Shown: positions 33,213-41,851 of the stretch, piece after piece
Numbering within the stretch: the stretch's first letter is position 1
Layout: each line of letters opens with the position of its first letter
Source of the DNA: JACCVL01 sp963695375
GTDB taxonomy: Bacteria > Actinomycetota > Actinomycetes > Propionibacteriales > Nocardioidaceae
NCBI GenBank assembly: GCA_963695375.1
Contig: OY968767.1
Span: forward strand, 248,001-312,000
Length of the DNA stretch: 64,000 nt
Direction of reading: 5' to 3'
Position numbers and translations under genes: made by a program
The notes under the pieces: generated by a model
What the model saw: only the letters and a program-made list of their open reading frames with translations
What the model was told of the DNA's origin: nothing
Database searches by the model: none

Positions 33213-35027
33213 ATGAGCACCACCGACTACGAGCGGCACCAGTACGACGTCATCGTCATCGGCGCGGGCGGCGCCGGGCTGCGAGCGGCCATCGCCGCGC
33301 ACGACGCCGGCGCGCGGACCGCGATCGTCTGCAAGTCCCTGCTGGGCAAGGCGCACACGGTGATGGCCGAGGGCGGCATCGCCGCTGCGATGGGCAACGT
33401 CTGGTCCGAGGACGGCTGGCAGGTGCACTTCCGCGACACCATGCGCGGCGGGAAGATGCTGAACAACTGGCGGATGGCGCAGCTGCACGCCCAGGAGGCC
33501 CCCGAGCGGGTCCTCGAGCTGGAGTCGTGGGGGGCGTTGTTCGACCGCACCGCGGAGGGGCTGATCTCGCAGCGCGACTTCGGCGGTCACCGCTACGCCC
33601 GGCTGGCGCACGTCGGCGACCGGACCGGCCTGGAGATGATCCGGACCCTGCAGCAGCACGCCGTCGCCCTGGGCATCGACGTGTTCATGGAGTGCACCGT
33701 CACCGAGCTGCTCAAGGACGGCGACCGGATCGCCGGCGCGTTCGGCTACTGGCGCGAGTCCGGCCGCTTCATCGTGTTCGACTCGCCGACCGTGGTGCTG
33801 GCCACCGGCGGCATCGGCAAGAGCTACCAGGTGACGAGCAACTCGTGGGAGTACACCGGCGACGGACACGCCCTCGCGCTCCGCGCCGGCGCCAGCCTGA
33901 TCAACATGGAGTTCGTCCAGTTCCACCCGACCGGGATGGTGTGGCCGCCCAGCGTCAAGGGGATCCTCGTCACCGAGTCGGTGCGCGGCGACGGTGGCGT
34001 GCTGCGCAACTCCGAGGGCAAGCGGTTCATGTTCGACTACATCCCGGAGTTCTTCAAGGCGGAGACCGCCGACTCCGAGGCGGAGGCGGACCGTTGGTAC
34101 GAGGACAAGACCAACAACCGGCGCCCGCCCGAGCTGCTGCCCCGCGACGAGGTGGCCCGGGCGATCAACTCCGAGATCAAGGCCGGCCGCGGCTCGCCGC
34201 ACGGAGGAGTGTTCCTCGACATCGCGTCCCGTCGCTCCGCGGACTACATCCAGCGCCGGCTGCCGAGCATGTACCACCAGTTCAAGGAGCTGGCCGATGT
34301 CGACATCACCGCCGAGCCGATGGAGATCGGGCCGACCTGCCACTACGTGATGGGCGGAGTCGAGGTCGACCCCGACTCGGGTGCGTCCATCGTGCCCGGG
34401 CTGTACGCCGCCGGTGAGGTGGCCGGCGGGATGCACGGCTCCAACCGGCTCGGTGGAAACTCCCTGTCCGACCTGCTGGTCTTCGGCCGCCGAGCGGGGC
34501 TGAACGCCGCGTACGAGGCGGAGCGCGCGGCGCAGCAGCGCCCGCGGGTGCCCGACGACGACATCAAGGTCGCGGCGGCCGCGGCGGTCCAGCCGTTCGA
34601 GGCGGCGGCCGACGACGGGTCGCCGAGCGAGAACGCCTACACCCTTCAGCACGAGCTGCAGGAGTCCATGCAGGCGCTGGTCGGGATCATCCGCAAGGGC
34701 GACGAGCTGGCCGAGGCACAGCAGCGGCTGGACCAGCTCGCCGGCAGACTGCCGTACGTCGCGGTCGAGGGGCATCGGCAGTACAACCCCGGCTGGCACC
34801 TGGCGCTCGACCTGCCCAACATGCTGCTCGTCAGCCGGTGCATCGCCCTGGCCGCCGAGGAGCGCACCGAGTCGCGCGGCGGGCACACGCGGGAGGACTT
34901 CCCGGGCACCGACGACCAGTGGGGGACGGTCAATCTGGTCGTCACCCTCGACGACGACGGCGCGGCCACGCTGGCCCGGCAGCCGCTGCCACAGATGCCG
35001 GACGAGCTCCGGTCGCTGTTCGACTAG
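33213..35027 (+). CDS. sdhA: Succinate dehydrogenase flavoprotein subunit
   Basis: A 604-residue FAD subunit oxidising succinate to fumarate at the inner face of the membrane. It has the dinucleotide fold DVIVIGAGGAGLRAAIAAHD, the flavinylated His region GKAHTVMAEGGIAAAMGN, the active-site loop FVQFHPTGMVWPP, VTESVRGDGGVLRNSEGKRF and the C-terminal HGSNRLGGNSLSDLLVFGR. All features are intact. The ATG is preceded by AAGGG. It is 16 bases after the anchor gene. Confidence 0.95.
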   Translation: MSTTDYERHQYDVIVIGAGGAGLRAAIAAHDAGARTAIVCKSLLGKAHTVMAEGGIAAAMGNVWSEDGWQVHFRDTMRGGKMLNNWRMAQLHAQEAPERVLELESWGALFDRTAEGLISQRDFGGHRYARLAHVGDRTGLEMIRTLQQHAVALGIDVFMECTVTELLKDGDRIAGAFGYWRESGRFIVFDSPTVVLATGGIGKSYQVTSNSWEYTGDGHALALRAGASLINMEFVQFHPTGMVWPPSVKGILVTESVRGDGGVLRNSEGKRFMFDYIPEFFKAETADSEAEADRWYEDKTNNRRPPELLPRDEVARAINSEIKAGRGSPHGGVFLDIASRRSADYIQRRLPSMYHQFKELADVDITAEPMEIGPTCHYVMGGVEVDPDSGASIVPGLYAAGEVAGGMHGSNRLGGNSLSDLLVFGRRAGLNAAYEAERAAQQRPRVPDDDIKVAAAAAVQPFEAAADDGSPSENAYTLQHELQESMQALVGIIRKGDELAEAQQRLDQLAGRLPYVAVEGHRQYNPGWHLALDLPNMLLVSRCIALAAEERTESRGGHTREDFPGTDDQWGTVNLVVTLDDDGAATLARQPLPQMPDELRSLFD

Positions 35028-35065
35028 AGCCGACCGACCGAGCAGCAGACGAGAGGACACCCGAG

Positions 35066-35833
35066 ATGGCCTACGACCTGACGTTGCGGATCTGGCGCGG
35101 TGACCGCAGCGGCGGCGAGCTGCGGGACTTCACCGTCCCGGTGGAGGAGGGCGAGGTCGTCCTGGACGCGATCCACCGGGTGCAGGCCACCCAGGCCGGC
35201 GACCTGGCGGTGCGGTGGAACTGCAAGGCGGGCAAGTGCGGTTCCTGCTCGGCGGAGATCAACGGGCGGCCGCGGCTGATGTGCATGACCCGGCTGGCGG
35301 ACTTCGATCCGTCGGAGCAGATCACCGTCACCCCGATGCGGGCGTTCCCGATCGTGCGCGACCTGGTGACCGACGTGTCGTACAACTACGAGAAGGCCCG
35401 CGAGCTGCCGGCCTTCGCGCCAGGTCCGGCGGATGCCGACGGCAAGCGCCGGATGATGCAGGTGGACGTGGAGCGTGGCCAGGAGTTCCGCAAGTGCATC
35501 GAATGCTTCCTGTGCCAGGACACCTGCCACGTCATCCGGGACCACGAGGACAACAAGCCGGCCTTCGCCGGGCCGCGGTTCTTCCTGCGGTATGCCGAGC
35601 TGGACATGCATCCGCTGGACACCCACGACCGCCGGCAGCTGGCACAGGGCGCCGCCGGACTCGGGATGTGCAACATCACCAAGTGCTGCACCGAGGTGTG
35701 CCCGGAGGGGATCAAGATCACCGACAACGCGATCATCCCGATGAAGGAGCGGGTCGTGGACCGCAAGTACGACCCGCTGGTCTGGCTGGGCGCGAAGATC
35801 GGCCGCCGGGACAGCCGCTCCGAGTCGGCCTGA
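35066..35833 (+). CDS. sdhB: Succinate dehydrogenase iron-sulfur subunit
   Basis: A 255-residue electron-transfer subunit. The [2Fe-2S] motif is WNCKAGKCGSCSAEI with a last Cys in RLMCMTRL; the [4Fe-4S]/[3Fe-4S] region has KCIECFLCQDTCH and CNITKCCTEVCPEGIKITD. The C-terminal MKERVVDRKYDPLVWLG tail is typical of the Sdh1 group. GAGAGGA precedes the ATG. A hairpin lies just downstream. Confidence 0.95.
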   Translation: MAYDLTLRIWRGDRSGGELRDFTVPVEEGEVVLDAIHRVQATQAGDLAVRWNCKAGKCGSCSAEINGRPRLMCMTRLADFDPSEQITVTPMRAFPIVRDLVTDVSYNYEKARELPAFAPGPADADGKRRMMQVDVERGQEFRKCIECFLCQDTCHVIRDHEDNKPAFAGPRFFLRYAELDMHPLDTHDRRQLAQGAAGLGMCNITKCCTEVCPEGIKITDNAIIPMKERVVDRKYDPLVWLGAKIGRRDSRSESA

Positions 35834-35843
35834 CCGACCTGGC

Positions 35844-35871
35844 GCCGCGCTGCTGACCAACCGGGCGCGGC
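35844..35871 (+). terminator. Hairpin downstream of sdhB
   Basis: GCCGCGC (35844-35850) and GCGCGGC (35865-35871) form a perfect 7-bp stem with a 14-base loop, 10 bases after the sdhB stop. Confidence 0.45.
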
Positions 35872-35875
35872 CCGC

Positions 35876-35881
35876 TACGTT
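35876..35881 (+). promoter_or_regulatory. -10 box TACGTT of probable leaderless promoter
   Basis: TACGTT, 6 bases, then ATG 35888; no Shine-Dalgarno match. Confidence 0.5.
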
Positions 35882-35887
35882 CGGGGC

Positions 35888-36184
35888 ATGGCCGACATCC
35901 TCAGCGACCACGACCTGCACGCCGCGATGGCCGAACGTCCGCACTGGGAGGTGCGGGACAACGCGCTGGAGCGATCCGTGCAGGCCCCGTCGTTCCTGCG
36001 CGGGGTCAACCTGGTGGTGCAGGTGGCGCGCGCTGCCGAGGAGCGGGACCACCACCCGGACATCGACATCCGCTGGACGACCCTGACCTTCCGGCTGTCC
36101 ACCCACTCCGCCGGCGGCATCACCGCCAAGGACGTCGACCTGGCCGGTGCCATCGACGCCGCAGTGCACCAGATGGGCACCTGA
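35888..36184 (+). CDS. Pterin-4a-carbinolamine dehydratase family protein
   Basis: A 98-residue PCD/DCoH-fold protein. The conserved His pair and fold core are seen in EERDHHPDIDIRWTTLTFRL and STHSAGGITAKDVDLA. The classical reaction recycles tetrahydrobiopterin after aromatic amino acid hydroxylation; in bacteria without such a hydroxylase the role is often unclear. No hydroxylase is nearby. Confidence 0.88.
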   Translation: MADILSDHDLHAAMAERPHWEVRDNALERSVQAPSFLRGVNLVVQVARAAEERDHHPDIDIRWTTLTFRLSTHSAGGITAKDVDLAGAIDAAVHQMGT

Positions 36185-36191
36185 CCGGCCC

Positions 36192-37259
36192 ATGACCGGC
36201 GGCCTGCGGCTGCACCCGGAGGCCGACGGCGGGCTCGGCCGGATCGTCGCCGACCAGCTCGGCGACCGGGTGGGTCTGCGCGGCCTGCTGGCCGACGTCC
36301 GCGCCGACGACCCGCAGGGACGGCGGGCTCGGTGGCTGCCGCCTCCGGGCGGTTCGGCCGGGTCCACGGCTGCCGACCCGCACGCCACCGGCTTCGGCTG
36401 GGACGTCGCGGACCAGCGGGACGAGCAGTGGTGGCCGCAGGGGCTGACCATCTCCGCCGACGCCGGGCCGGTCGATGCCGTCGGTCGGGTGCTGCTCGCC
36501 GGCTGGTACGCCAAGCAGGACGGGCGGTCGGACCAGGCGTCCCGGGTGACGGTCGTCGACCTGGACGCCGGCCCGGACGGGCCGCGGTACGCCCACGTCG
36601 CGCTGGTCGAGCCCTACCGCGAGCAGTGGTCGGGCGCGGTCCGGCACCGAGCGGTCCGGGTGCACGCCGGCGGCCTGGTGTGGCTGGGGCAGTGGCTGCT
36701 GGTGGCCGACACCCGGCACGGGGTTCGGGTCTTCGACCTGACCGGCCTGATCCGGCTCGGTCCCGGAGTGCCGTCCGACCACGGAGTCCGGCACCTGCTG
36801 CCCCAGTCGGCTTCCTGGAGCGGCACCGGTGCGGGTGACGCGACCCCGCTGCGCTGGTCGTTCCTGTCGCTGGACCGCACCGAGCCGGGCCGGCTCTCGC
36901 TGGTCGCCGGGGAGTACGACCGGGGCGGCCGCGGCGCCCGGGTGGCGCGCTGGACCCTCGACCCCGACTCGGGACTGCCCGCTCCCGAGCTGGCGGTCGA
37001 GGTGCTGCGGACCGACATCGCCAGCATGCAGGGGGCCGTGCGCGTCCGGGGCAGATACCTGATCTCGGCCAGTCGCGGCCGACGCCGGCGCGGCCAGCTG
37101 TGGACGGGGCCGCCCGGCGGGCCGTACGCCCGGCATCCGGACGCGCTGCCGGTCGGGCCGGAGGACCTGGCCTACGACCCGGGGACGGACCGGCTGTGGA
37201 CCCAGACCGAGTACCCGGGAGCGCGCACCGTCGTGTCCGTCAGCATCCCCCCGGGTTGA
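36192..37259 (+). CDS. Uncharacterised, probably beta-propeller-like protein
   Basis: A 355-residue protein I do not recognise. It is rich in Trp, Gly and Arg, with blocks resembling blades: LLAGWYAKQDGRSDQASRVT, GLVWLGQWLLVADTRHGVRV, GRYLISASRGRRRRGQLWTG, EDLAYDPGTDRLWTQTEYPG. There is no signal peptide or membrane segment. The ATG is 8 bases after the PCD gene, so they probably share a transcript. Similar proteins in streptomycetes are annotated as secreted hypotheticals, but nothing here shows export. Confidence 0.7.
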   Translation: MTGGLRLHPEADGGLGRIVADQLGDRVGLRGLLADVRADDPQGRRARWLPPPGGSAGSTAADPHATGFGWDVADQRDEQWWPQGLTISADAGPVDAVGRVLLAGWYAKQDGRSDQASRVTVVDLDAGPDGPRYAHVALVEPYREQWSGAVRHRAVRVHAGGLVWLGQWLLVADTRHGVRVFDLTGLIRLGPGVPSDHGVRHLLPQSASWSGTGAGDATPLRWSFLSLDRTEPGRLSLVAGEYDRGGRGARVARWTLDPDSGLPAPELAVEVLRTDIASMQGAVRVRGRYLISASRGRRRRGQLWTGPPGGPYARHPDALPVGPEDLAYDPGTDRLWTQTEYPGARTVVSVSIPPG

Positions 37260-37272
37260 GGGTGGTCAGCCC
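37253..37272. terminator. Stop-codon hairpin between unknown protein and antiporter genes
   Basis: GGGTTGA (37253-37259) pairs with TCAGCCC (37266-37272): 7 bp including one wobble, 6-base loop. The arms contain the stop codons of both convergent genes. Confidence 0.45.
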
Positions 37273-39134
37273 AGGAGCTCGTCGACGAAGCACCAGCGCC
37301 AGGCCTCGCCGGTCTCGAAGCTCCGGATCACCGGATGCCCGGTCCCCCGGTGGTGCGCGTCGGCATGCCGCTGCGGGGAGGAGTCACAGCACCCGACGTG
37401 ACCGCAGCTGACGCACAGCCGCAGGTGCACCCACTCGGTCCCGTCGCGCAGGCACTCGGCACACCCCTGCGGGGTCTCCGGCGCCGGGAGTGCCGCCCGC
37501 TCCCGCAGGTGCTCGCACGGCGCACCGGTCGCGGGCAGCGGGGTGACCAGCTCGGTCTCCCGGTCCTCCGAGGCCGACCCCTGGGCCCGTTCCACCATGC
37601 TCTCCTCCAGGTCGAGCACCAGCATCACGTCGCGGAGCACGTCGTGGGCCACCAGCCCCTCGTCCCGGATCCGGACCACCTCGGCCCGCTCCGCGTCCAG
37701 CATGACCTCCCGCAGCCGGGCGTACACCCGGCTCGGCGGCTCCGCGGTGTTGCCCAGCCGCTCCCACGCCGACTCGGCCCGCTCGAGCGAGCGCTGCCGG
37801 AGCCGCTGCACCACCTGCTCGGGCTCGTCGCCGGTGAGCGCGTCCTCCAGCGCCTGGACACCGCGGGTGGAGGCGCGCTGCAGCACGCCGGCCTCCTGCA
37901 GGTGGTCCTCGGCGGGGTCGGGCCCGGACAGCCCCAGCCGCCGGACCATCCACGGCAGCGTCAGTCCGTTCAGCAGCAGGGTGCCCACCACCACGATGAA
38001 CGCGATCAGCACCAGCGCCTCCCGCAGCGGCGTCTCCTCGGGCAGCAGGAAGACCGCCGCCAGGGACACCACCCCGCGCATCGCCGCCCAGGTGACGAGC
38101 ATCGGCACCTGCCACGGCGGGCTCGGGTCCGCGCTGCGGATCCGGGGCACCAGGCGGGGCAGGTAGGTCGCGGGGAACACCCACACCAGCCGGAGCACGA
38201 TCACCCCGACCAGCACCGCGGCCCCCACCAGCAGGGTCCGCCGGATGCCGGTCTCGCCGGTCTGCAGGTCGTCGAGGATGCCCCGCAGCTGCAGACCGAT
38301 GAGCAGGAAGACCAGGCCCTCGAGCAGGAACTGCACGGCGGACCAGATCGTGCGCTCGAAGATCCGGGAGGCGCCTTCCTGGATGAGCGGCGACCGGTGC
38401 CCGAGCAGCAGGCCGGCGACGACCACGGCCAGCACCCCGGACGCGTGCACCTCCTCGGCCGGGAGGTAGGCCAGCCACGGGGTGAGCAGCGAGAGCACGC
38501 CGTCGGTGACCGGGTCGCTCACCCGTCGCCGGATCAGCGACACGAGCCAGCCGACCACCAGGCCGATGGCGAGTCCACCGCCGGCGGACAGCGCGAACTC
38601 GACCGCCACGTCCGCGGTGGACACGCTGCCGGTGATGGCCACGATCGCCACCCGCAGGCAGACCAGCGCCGTGGCGTCGTTGACGAGGCTCTCCCCCTCG
38701 AGGATGGTGACGACCCGGCGCGGCATGCCGACCCGGCGTGCGATGGCGGTGGCCGCCACCGCGTCCGGTGGTGCCACGACCGCGCCGAGCGCCATGGCCG
38801 CTGCCAGCGGCACCGGCAGCAGCGCGTACGTCAGCAGCCCGATGCCGACCGTGGTGAACACCACCAGCCCTACCGACAGCAGTCCGATCGGCCGCTTGTT
38901 GCGGGTGAAGTCCACCAGCGAGGTGCGGATCGCCGCCGAGTACAGCAGCGGCGGGAGCAGGCCGAGCAGGACCACGTCGGGGTTCAACTCGATGTCCGGC
39001 ACGAACGTCAGGAAGGACGCCGCGATGCCGATGACCACGTGCAGCAGCGGAGCCGAGACCGAGAACCGGCCGGCCAGGGAGCTGACCACGGTCACGGCGG
39101 CCGCGAGCAGCAGCACGGTGAGGGCGATCTCCAC
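37266..39134 (-). CDS. CPA1-type Na+/H+ antiporter with C-terminal UBP-type zinc finger
   Basis: A 622-residue protein. The N-terminal ~400 residues hold about 12 transmembrane helices of the NhaP/NHE type, with VVAPPDAVAATAIARR and the ion-binding ILEGESLVNDATALVCLRVA (Asn-Asp). A charged helical region (about 405-530) follows. The last ~80 residues form a ZnF-UBP fold: C-x2-C and His ligands in GCAECLRDGTEW, RLCVSCGHVGCCDSSPQRHA, AHHRGTGHPVIRSFETGEAW. In eukaryotes this finger binds the ubiquitin C-terminus. Its bacterial role is unknown; a regulatory sensor or binding of a C-terminal Gly-Gly protein is possible (inference). Confidence 0.9.
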   Translation of the reverse strand: MEIALTVLLLAAAVTVVSSLAGRFSVSAPLLHVVIGIAASFLTFVPDIELNPDVVLLGLLPPLLYSAAIRTSLVDFTRNKRPIGLLSVGLVVFTTVGIGLLTYALLPVPLAAAMALGAVVAPPDAVAATAIARRVGMPRRVVTILEGESLVNDATALVCLRVAIVAITGSVSTADVAVEFALSAGGGLAIGLVVGWLVSLIRRRVSDPVTDGVLSLLTPWLAYLPAEEVHASGVLAVVVAGLLLGHRSPLIQEGASRIFERTIWSAVQFLLEGLVFLLIGLQLRGILDDLQTGETGIRRTLLVGAAVLVGVIVLRLVWVFPATYLPRLVPRIRSADPSPPWQVPMLVTWAAMRGVVSLAAVFLLPEETPLREALVLIAFIVVVGTLLLNGLTLPWMVRRLGLSGPDPAEDHLQEAGVLQRASTRGVQALEDALTGDEPEQVVQRLRQRSLERAESAWERLGNTAEPPSRVYARLREVMLDAERAEVVRIRDEGLVAHDVLRDVMLVLDLEESMVERAQGSASEDRETELVTPLPATGAPCEHLRERAALPAPETPQGCAECLRDGTEWVHLRLCVSCGHVGCCDSSPQRHADAHHRGTGHPVIRSFETGEAWRWCFVDELLG

Positions 39135-39181
39135 GTGCAGAGTCTCCCCCGGCGGGCAACGCCCCGTACGGCCGGGAGGCC

Positions 39182-39349
39182 TCAGTCGAGGTCTGGAACC
39201 GGGTCCGCCACGTCGCGGGTGTCCAGCCCGTCCTCGAGTGCCGCCAGCACCCAGAACAGTCCGAGCAGGACGAACGGGAGCAGCACGGCTGCGAGCACTG
39301 CGAGCACGACGCCTCGTCTCGGGTCACGGCCGGCCAGAGCGCCGGACAC
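39182..39349 (-). CDS. Small single-span membrane protein (tentative)
   Basis: A 55-codon frame from GTG 39349 with one strong transmembrane helix (VVLAVLAAVLLPFVLLGLFW) and an acidic tail (ALEDGLDTRDVADPVPDLD). No known family is recognised. Codon use fits a real gene and it fills an otherwise empty gap before the antiporter, but there is no clear ribosome site. Confidence 0.45.
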   Translation of the reverse strand: MSGALAGRDPRRGVVLAVLAAVLLPFVLLGLFWVLAALEDGLDTRDVADPVPDLD

Positions 39350-39379
39350 GTCAGTAGGACGCGCCAGCCCGCCCGCTGG

Positions 39380-39400
39380 TTGCACCCGGGCATGGTGCAA
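39380..39400. promoter_or_regulatory. Operator-like dyad before the cupin gene
   Basis: TTGCACC-N7-GGTGCAA is a perfect 7-bp inverted repeat ending 7 bases before the cupin ATG. Its size and place suit a repressor site covering the promoter. Confidence 0.4.
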
Positions 39401-39407
39401 TACCGGG

Positions 39408-39734
39408 ATGCGGCATCTCACCGGCGCCGGGCGGCGCGCGCGAGACGGCTACGGTCCCGGTTCCTACGACGAGTTCCTCCGCGTCCCCGCCCTCAGTGCC
39501 GGCTCGTACGTCATCGCGGCCGGCGGCGTGGACGACCAGCGTCCGCACCGTGAGGACGAGGTCTACGTCGTCGTGTCCGGGCGGGGCCGCTTCACCGGCG
39601 GGAACCAGACGGTCGACGTGACGGCGGGCTCGGTGCTGTTCGTGGCGGCGTTCGAGGAGCACCGGTTCCACGACGTCACCGAGGAGCTCGACGTGCTGGT
39701 CGTGTTCGGCCCGGCCGAGACCGACCCGGTCTGA
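39408..39734 (+). CDS. Single-domain cupin protein
   Basis: A 108-residue cupin: GSYDEFLRVPALSAGSYVIA, motif 1 around PHREDEVYVVVSGRGRF and motif 2 GSVLFVAAFEEHRFHD, with His/Glu metal ligands. It may be a small enzyme or a sensor; the ligand cannot be inferred. It ends 13 bases from the convergent Rieske oxygenase gene and has a dyad directly upstream. Confidence 0.82.
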   Translation: MRHLTGAGRRARDGYGPGSYDEFLRVPALSAGSYVIAAGGVDDQRPHREDEVYVVVSGRGRFTGGNQTVDVTAGSVLFVAAFEEHRFHDVTEELDVLVVFGPAETDPV

Positions 39735-39748
39735 GCCGCATCCGGGTC
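39723..39748. terminator. Hairpin between cupin and Rieske oxygenase genes
   Basis: GACCCGG (39723-39729) and CCGGGTC (39742-39748) form a perfect 7-bp stem with a 12-base loop. The cupin stop lies in the loop and the oxygenase stop partly in the right arm. Confidence 0.5.
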
Positions 39749-40970
39749 AGCCGTCCAGGTAGCGGCGGGCCATGTAGCTGACGAAGTGGTAGACCCCGGT
39801 CTCCTCCGGGGCCAGCGGTCCCGGCCGCCAGTGCGCTGAGCGCAGCCCGCGCTGGACGGACTCACAAGCCGCCCAGTCCTGCCGGTTGGTGAGGTCCCAG
39901 AAGTCGACGGCGTAGGACGGGTCGAAGCCCGCGGCCGCGGCGACCTCGGCGGGAAAGCCCCAGGCGCACGAGATCCGGGTGCGGTCCGGCGCCAGCGGTG
40001 TCAGGTGGTGCACCATCACGTAGTCGGGATGCAGGCTGACCAGCAGGTTGGGCAGGACCGCGAGATACATCACCGTTCGGCGCTCGTGCTCGCCGAGGGT
40101 GCCGATCACCGCTCCGTCGCTGTGCCCGTCCAGCGACATGGTCTCCGCCGACTCGCGCAGGTCCATCCAGCCGCCGACCCAGGCCCCCTCCGCGACCAGG
40201 TCGTCCCCGCTCTTCGGCGGCGTCACCCGGCACAGCTCGGGGTGGATCATCGCGCAGTGGTAGCACTCCTGGTAGTTCTCGATCACGACCTTCCAGTTCG
40301 CCGCGACGTCGTAGCTGTGCGGCGTGCCGAACACCAGTCGCTCCAGCTGGTAGGGACCCACGACCTGCTCGAGCGACCCGACGTGGTCGGCGAACGGTCC
40401 GGCCGACCCGGACGTGTCCACGAACAGCCAGCCGTGCCAGTCGTGCACCGGCAGCTCGGCCAGCCCGTGTGCCGCCGGGTCGAAGCCGGCCTGTCCGCGG
40501 AAGCCCGGCGCCGCCTGCAGCGAGCCGTCGAGCCGGTAGGACCACGCGTGGTAGGGACACACGATGCTGCGGGCCGACGCGGTGCCGTCCACCGGCAGCA
40601 GCTCGTGCCCCCGGTGCCGGCAGACGTTCGCGAAGCCGCGCAGCTGCCCGTCGTCACCGCGGACCAGCAGGACGCTCTCACCGCCGCTGCGATAGGCGCA
40701 CTGGGCGCCGGCGTCGGCCAGGTCCGCCGCCCGGCCGAGACAGGCCCAGCGGCCGAACACCTCACGCCGTTCCCAGTCGAGCACCTCGGGATCGGTATAC
40801 GCGGCCTGGGGCAGCATCCGGCTCTGCCCGAACGGCGCCACGGCGGCGGCCAGCCCGGCGGGATCGAGGGCACCCGGTGCGGGCCGCGGCGCGGGCGTCG
40901 TCCGCGAGGACCTGTCGGTGGACTGGTCGGTGGACTGGGCGGTGGACTGGGCGGTGGACTGGATGGACAT
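39747..40970 (-). CDS. Rieske non-heme iron oxygenase, alpha subunit
   Basis: A 407-residue oxygenase. The Rieske [2Fe-2S] site is NVCRHRGHELLPV and VCPYHAWSYRLDG; the mononuclear iron site is NWKVVIENYQECYHCAMIHP. Overall layout fits the group acting on quaternary ammonium compounds (GbcA, CntA, stachydrine demethylase) more than ring dioxygenases, but this is a judgement by eye. No reductase subunit is in the operon. It is the last gene of the potD-potB-potC unit under operator 44039-44054. ATG 40970 has GAGAGG upstream; GTG 40979 overlaps the permease stop. The N-terminus holds a QST(A/D) repeat. Confidence 0.85.
   Translation of the reverse strand: MSIQSTAQSTAQSTDQSTDRSSRTTPAPRPAPGALDPAGLAAAVAPFGQSRMLPQAAYTDPEVLDWERREVFGRWACLGRAADLADAGAQCAYRSGGESVLLVRGDDGQLRGFANVCRHRGHELLPVDGTASARSIVCPYHAWSYRLDGSLQAAPGFRGQAGFDPAAHGLAELPVHDWHGWLFVDTSGSAGPFADHVGSLEQVVGPYQLERLVFGTPHSYDVAANWKVVIENYQECYHCAMIHPELCRVTPPKSGDDLVAEGAWVGGWMDLRESAETMSLDGHSDGAVIGTLGEHERRTVMYLAVLPNLLVSLHPDYVMVHHLTPLAPDRTRISCAWGFPAEVAAAAGFDPSYAVDFWDLTNRQDWAACESVQRGLRSAHWRPGPLAPEETGVYHFVSYMARRYLDG
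40918..40965. repeat. 12-bp tandem repeat at Rieske oxygenase N-terminus
   Basis: Four units of GTGGACTGG(N)(C/T)G at 40918-40929, 40930-40941, 40942-40953 and 40954-40965 encode IQST-AQST-AQST-DQST on the minus strand. Confidence 0.85.
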
Positions 40971-40975
40971 CGGTC

Positions 40976-41851
40976 TCACACCTCTCCGGTGAACGCGTCC
41001 AGGCCGCGCGAGTCGCCGCGCTCACCTCGGGTGAGCAGCCGGTAGACGGCGAAGCCGACGACGATCGCCAGCAGCGACGCGGCCAGCATCAAGGACGCGA
41101 GGGCGTTCAGCGCCGGGGTCGGGGCGGCCCGGGCGCTGTTGTAGATCTTCACCGAGGTCGGCTCGGTGGCCGCGTCGCCCGACAGGTAGCGGACGATCAC
41201 GAAGTCGTCGATCACATCGGCGAACACCAGCACCGCGCTGGCCAGGATGGCCGGCGCGAGCATCGGCAGCAGCACCCGGCGGACCGCGCCCAGCGGTGAC
41301 GCCCCGAGGTCGACCGCCGCCTCCTCGTACTGGGTGCCGATGGTGAGCAGCCGGCTGCGGACGATGATCACCGGGTAGGAGAGCTGGAAGGTGATCAGAC
41401 CGGCGACCTGGGCGGACAGGCCCAGCTGGAGCGGCGTCACCAGCGTCGTGACGACGAACAGCAGCGCCACCGCCAGCAGTGTCTCCGGCAGCACGAACGA
41501 CAGCAGCACGGCCACGTTCGCGCCGGCGGGCAGCCGTCCCCGCCACCGGTCCAGGCCGAGGGCGAGCGCGACGCCCAGCGGGACCACGATCAAGGTGGTG
41601 AGGACCCCGAGCCGCAGGGTGTGCACCAGTGCGGTGTGCAGGCTGTCGTCGAACCACACCGACCGCTCCGGGTCGCCGTAGTACCAGCGCATCGAGAAGC
41701 CCTGCCAGCTGGTGCGGGACCGGCTGTCGTTGAACGAGAACAGCACCGCGATCAACACCGGCAGCAGCGACCACAGCAGGTAGAGCGCCGTGATCCCCGC
41801 GAGCAGCGTGTGCCGCGATCCGTGCCCACCTGCGCGCAACCGGCGGGTCAT
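40976..41851 (-). CDS. ABC transporter permease, PotC-like
   Basis: A 291-residue inner membrane permease with six transmembrane helices, starting LAGITALYLLWSLLPVLIAV. The ATPase-contact EAA loop is YEEAAVDLGASPLGAVRRVL. It belongs to the spermidine/putrescine type. ATG 41851 overlaps the PotB-like stop (ATGA). Confidence 0.9.
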   Translation of the reverse strand: MTRRLRAGGHGSRHTLLAGITALYLLWSLLPVLIAVLFSFNDSRSRTSWQGFSMRWYYGDPERSVWFDDSLHTALVHTLRLGVLTTLIVVPLGVALALGLDRWRGRLPAGANVAVLLSFVLPETLLAVALLFVVTTLVTPLQLGLSAQVAGLITFQLSYPVIIVRSRLLTIGTQYEEAAVDLGASPLGAVRRVLLPMLAPAILASAVLVFADVIDDFVIVRYLSGDAATEPTSVKIYNSARAAPTPALNALASLMLAASLLAIVVGFAVYRLLTRGERGDSRGLDAFTGEV

